The notes under the pieces: generated by a model
Seen by the model: the letters and a program-made list of their open reading frames with translations, nothing else
Told to the model about the DNA's origin: nothing
The model's database searches: none
Part shown: positions 63,224-64,000 of the stretch, piece after piece
How positions within the stretch are numbered: position 1 is the first letter of the stretch
Layout: every line of letters starts with the position of its first letter
Assembly: GCF_007860015.1 (NCBI RefSeq)
Contig: NZ_SJPS01000002.1
Coordinates: 558,898 to 622,897, forward strand
Direction of reading: 5' to 3'
DNA from: Bythopirellula polymerisocia
GTDB taxonomy: Bacteria; Planctomycetota; Planctomycetia; Pirellulales; Lacipirellulaceae
DNA: 64,000 bases
Made by a program: the position numbers and the translations under genes

Positions 63224-64000
63224 TCATGCACTCTCGCGTTGGTCATCTCCCAATCGCTGCACCCGTACCCGTTCGATGCGGCGGCGCGTAGCTTCCAGCA
63301 CATGGATCTCCACTTGCTCTTGCCAGATGAGCGACTCGCCCGCTACTGGAACCCGACCTAGCTCACTGAAGACGAACCCGCCGATTGTGTCGTAATCAGC
63401 ATCTTCGGGCAACTGGATGTTCAGCCGCTCGTTGATCTCGTCAACATGTGCTTTGCCGAGGGCTTCGCAGGTATCGTCATCGATTTGGCGAATCTCGTCG
63501 GCGACTTCGTCGTCGTATTCATCGATGATTTCGCCCACGATTTCTTCGAGCACATCTTCAATGGTGACTAGTCCCGACACGCCCCCATATTCATCGAGTA
63601 CCACAGCTACATGAGTCCGCAACTGTTGGAGCATCTGCAACAAATCGTGTACCGGCTTAGTCTCGGGAACAAATACAGGCTTGCGCAATAGTTCGCGAAT
63701 AGGGGTACGGGATTCCAGATCCCCTGTCGCCAATTCGGGAATCAGGTCCTTGGTATACAGGATGCCAATGATATCGTCGCGATTCTTGTCGTACACCGGG
63801 ATGCGGGTGTGGCCCGTCTCGATGGCAGCAGCAATTAATGCGTCCCAATCCAGATGGACTGAGAGCATATTCATATCGGTCCGCGGGGTCATGATCTCCG
63901 CCACGTCGGCATCCCCCAGGTCAATCACTCCTTCGATCATTTCACGGGCTTCCTCCTCTAGAAGTCCTTCGCGGTGACCTTCGCTGACAATCGTGCGGAT
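63224..64000 (-). CDS. CBS-domain protein of the CorC/HlyC family (5' part outside window)
   Basis: At least 258 residues; the frame is open at base 64000, so the N-terminus (probably a CNNM/DUF21 membrane domain) is missing. Visible: an acidic helix before the CBS pair (L-L-E-E-E-A-R-E-M-I-E-G-V), two CBS domains (about 40-160: E-I-M-T-P-R-T-D-M, G-I-L-Y-T-K-D-L, V-A-V-V-L-D-E-Y-G-G-V-S-G-L-V-T), and a transporter-associated CorC_HlyC domain (about 175-250: Y-D-T-I-G-G-F-V-F). Members are linked with magnesium or cobalt efflux and were once called haemolysins. Alone on this strand. Confidence 0.93.
   Translation of the reverse strand: MRTIVSEGHREGLLEEEAREMIEGVIDLGDADVAEIMTPRTDMNMLSVHLDWDALIAAAIETGHTRIPVYDKNRDDIIGILYTKDLIPELATGDLESRTPIRELLRKPVFVPETKPVHDLLQMLQQLRTHVAVVLDEYGGVSGLVTIEDVLEEIVGEIIDEYDDEVADEIRQIDDDTCEALGKAHVDEINERLNIQLPEDADYDTIGGFVFSELGRVPVAGESLIWQEQVEIHVLEATRRRIERVRVQRLGDDQRESA

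Noticed and set aside
1..64000. tRNA, rRNA, insertion sequence or prophage genes
   Set aside because: No such gene was recognised in any gap or frame, though a tRNA scan was not run.

Overview
The window looks like part of a planctomycete chromosome, most likely from the Pirellulales. The reasons are a LEPR-XLL giant surface protein, many PEP-CTERM proteins with dockerin-like EF-hand tails (D-x-D-x-D-V-D-G-x-D-F-L-x-W-Q-R), an H-X9-DG pseudopilin, a DUF1207 protein, an ECF-type sigma factor coupled to a Ser/Thr kinase, and clear outer-membrane assembly genes (BamA, BamD, LptE-like). No rRNA, tRNA, CRISPR array or insertion sequence was recognised. Genes lie on both strands in short operons.

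Layout. 1-2466 (minus): ECF-like sigma factor overlapping a membrane-anchored Ser/Thr kinase that runs off the left edge. 2854-9188 (plus): two PEP-CTERM proteins, a small zinc-ribbon protein, a 14-unit TPR protein with a small membrane protein, another membrane protein and a small exported protein; several carry unusually strong Shine-Dalgarno sites. 9501-28000: an accessory surface region. It has a LEPR-XLL protein with a metalloprotease-like domain that has lost zinc ligands, a decayed dockerin gene, a 1150-residue T5SS/PEP-CTERM-repeat protein, a lectin-like PEP-CTERM protein, a PQQ-type sugar dehydrogenase and an animal-type haem peroxidase (both with PEP-CTERM tails), an amphipathic LEA-like lipoprotein, and a compact locus made of a Cys-rich protein, two PEP-CTERM proteins with His-Gly at or next to the predicted mature N-terminus, and a pseudopilin.

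27987-43031: flavin reductase, MTH1187-type protein, DUF1207 protein, a PmtA-like methyltransferase next to tsaD, thioredoxin-like proteins, an HtrA-type protease, an SLC13 permease with RCK_C domains, a 1323-residue VWA/STN/Gly-Met protein, and rph. 43071-46196 (minus): arginine genes argB-argD-argF leading into rph. 46528-52882 (plus): GlmU-like uridylyltransferase, prs, rplY, pth, rpsF, ssb, rplI, dnaB. 53135-64000: bamA, small exported and zinc-ribbon proteins, an isolated fliM, proA, folP, an overlapping bamD/lptE-like pair, and a CBS-domain (CorC/HlyC-type) protein cut by the right edge.

The best candidate for an undescribed system is 24762-27990. A Cys-rich exported protein, an all3515-like (Zur-repressed family) PEP-CTERM protein, an H-X9-DG pseudopilin and a second His-Gly PEP-CTERM protein form what looks like one transcription unit. 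I infer a cell-surface metal (probably zinc or copper) handling module. This rests on motifs and gene order only.
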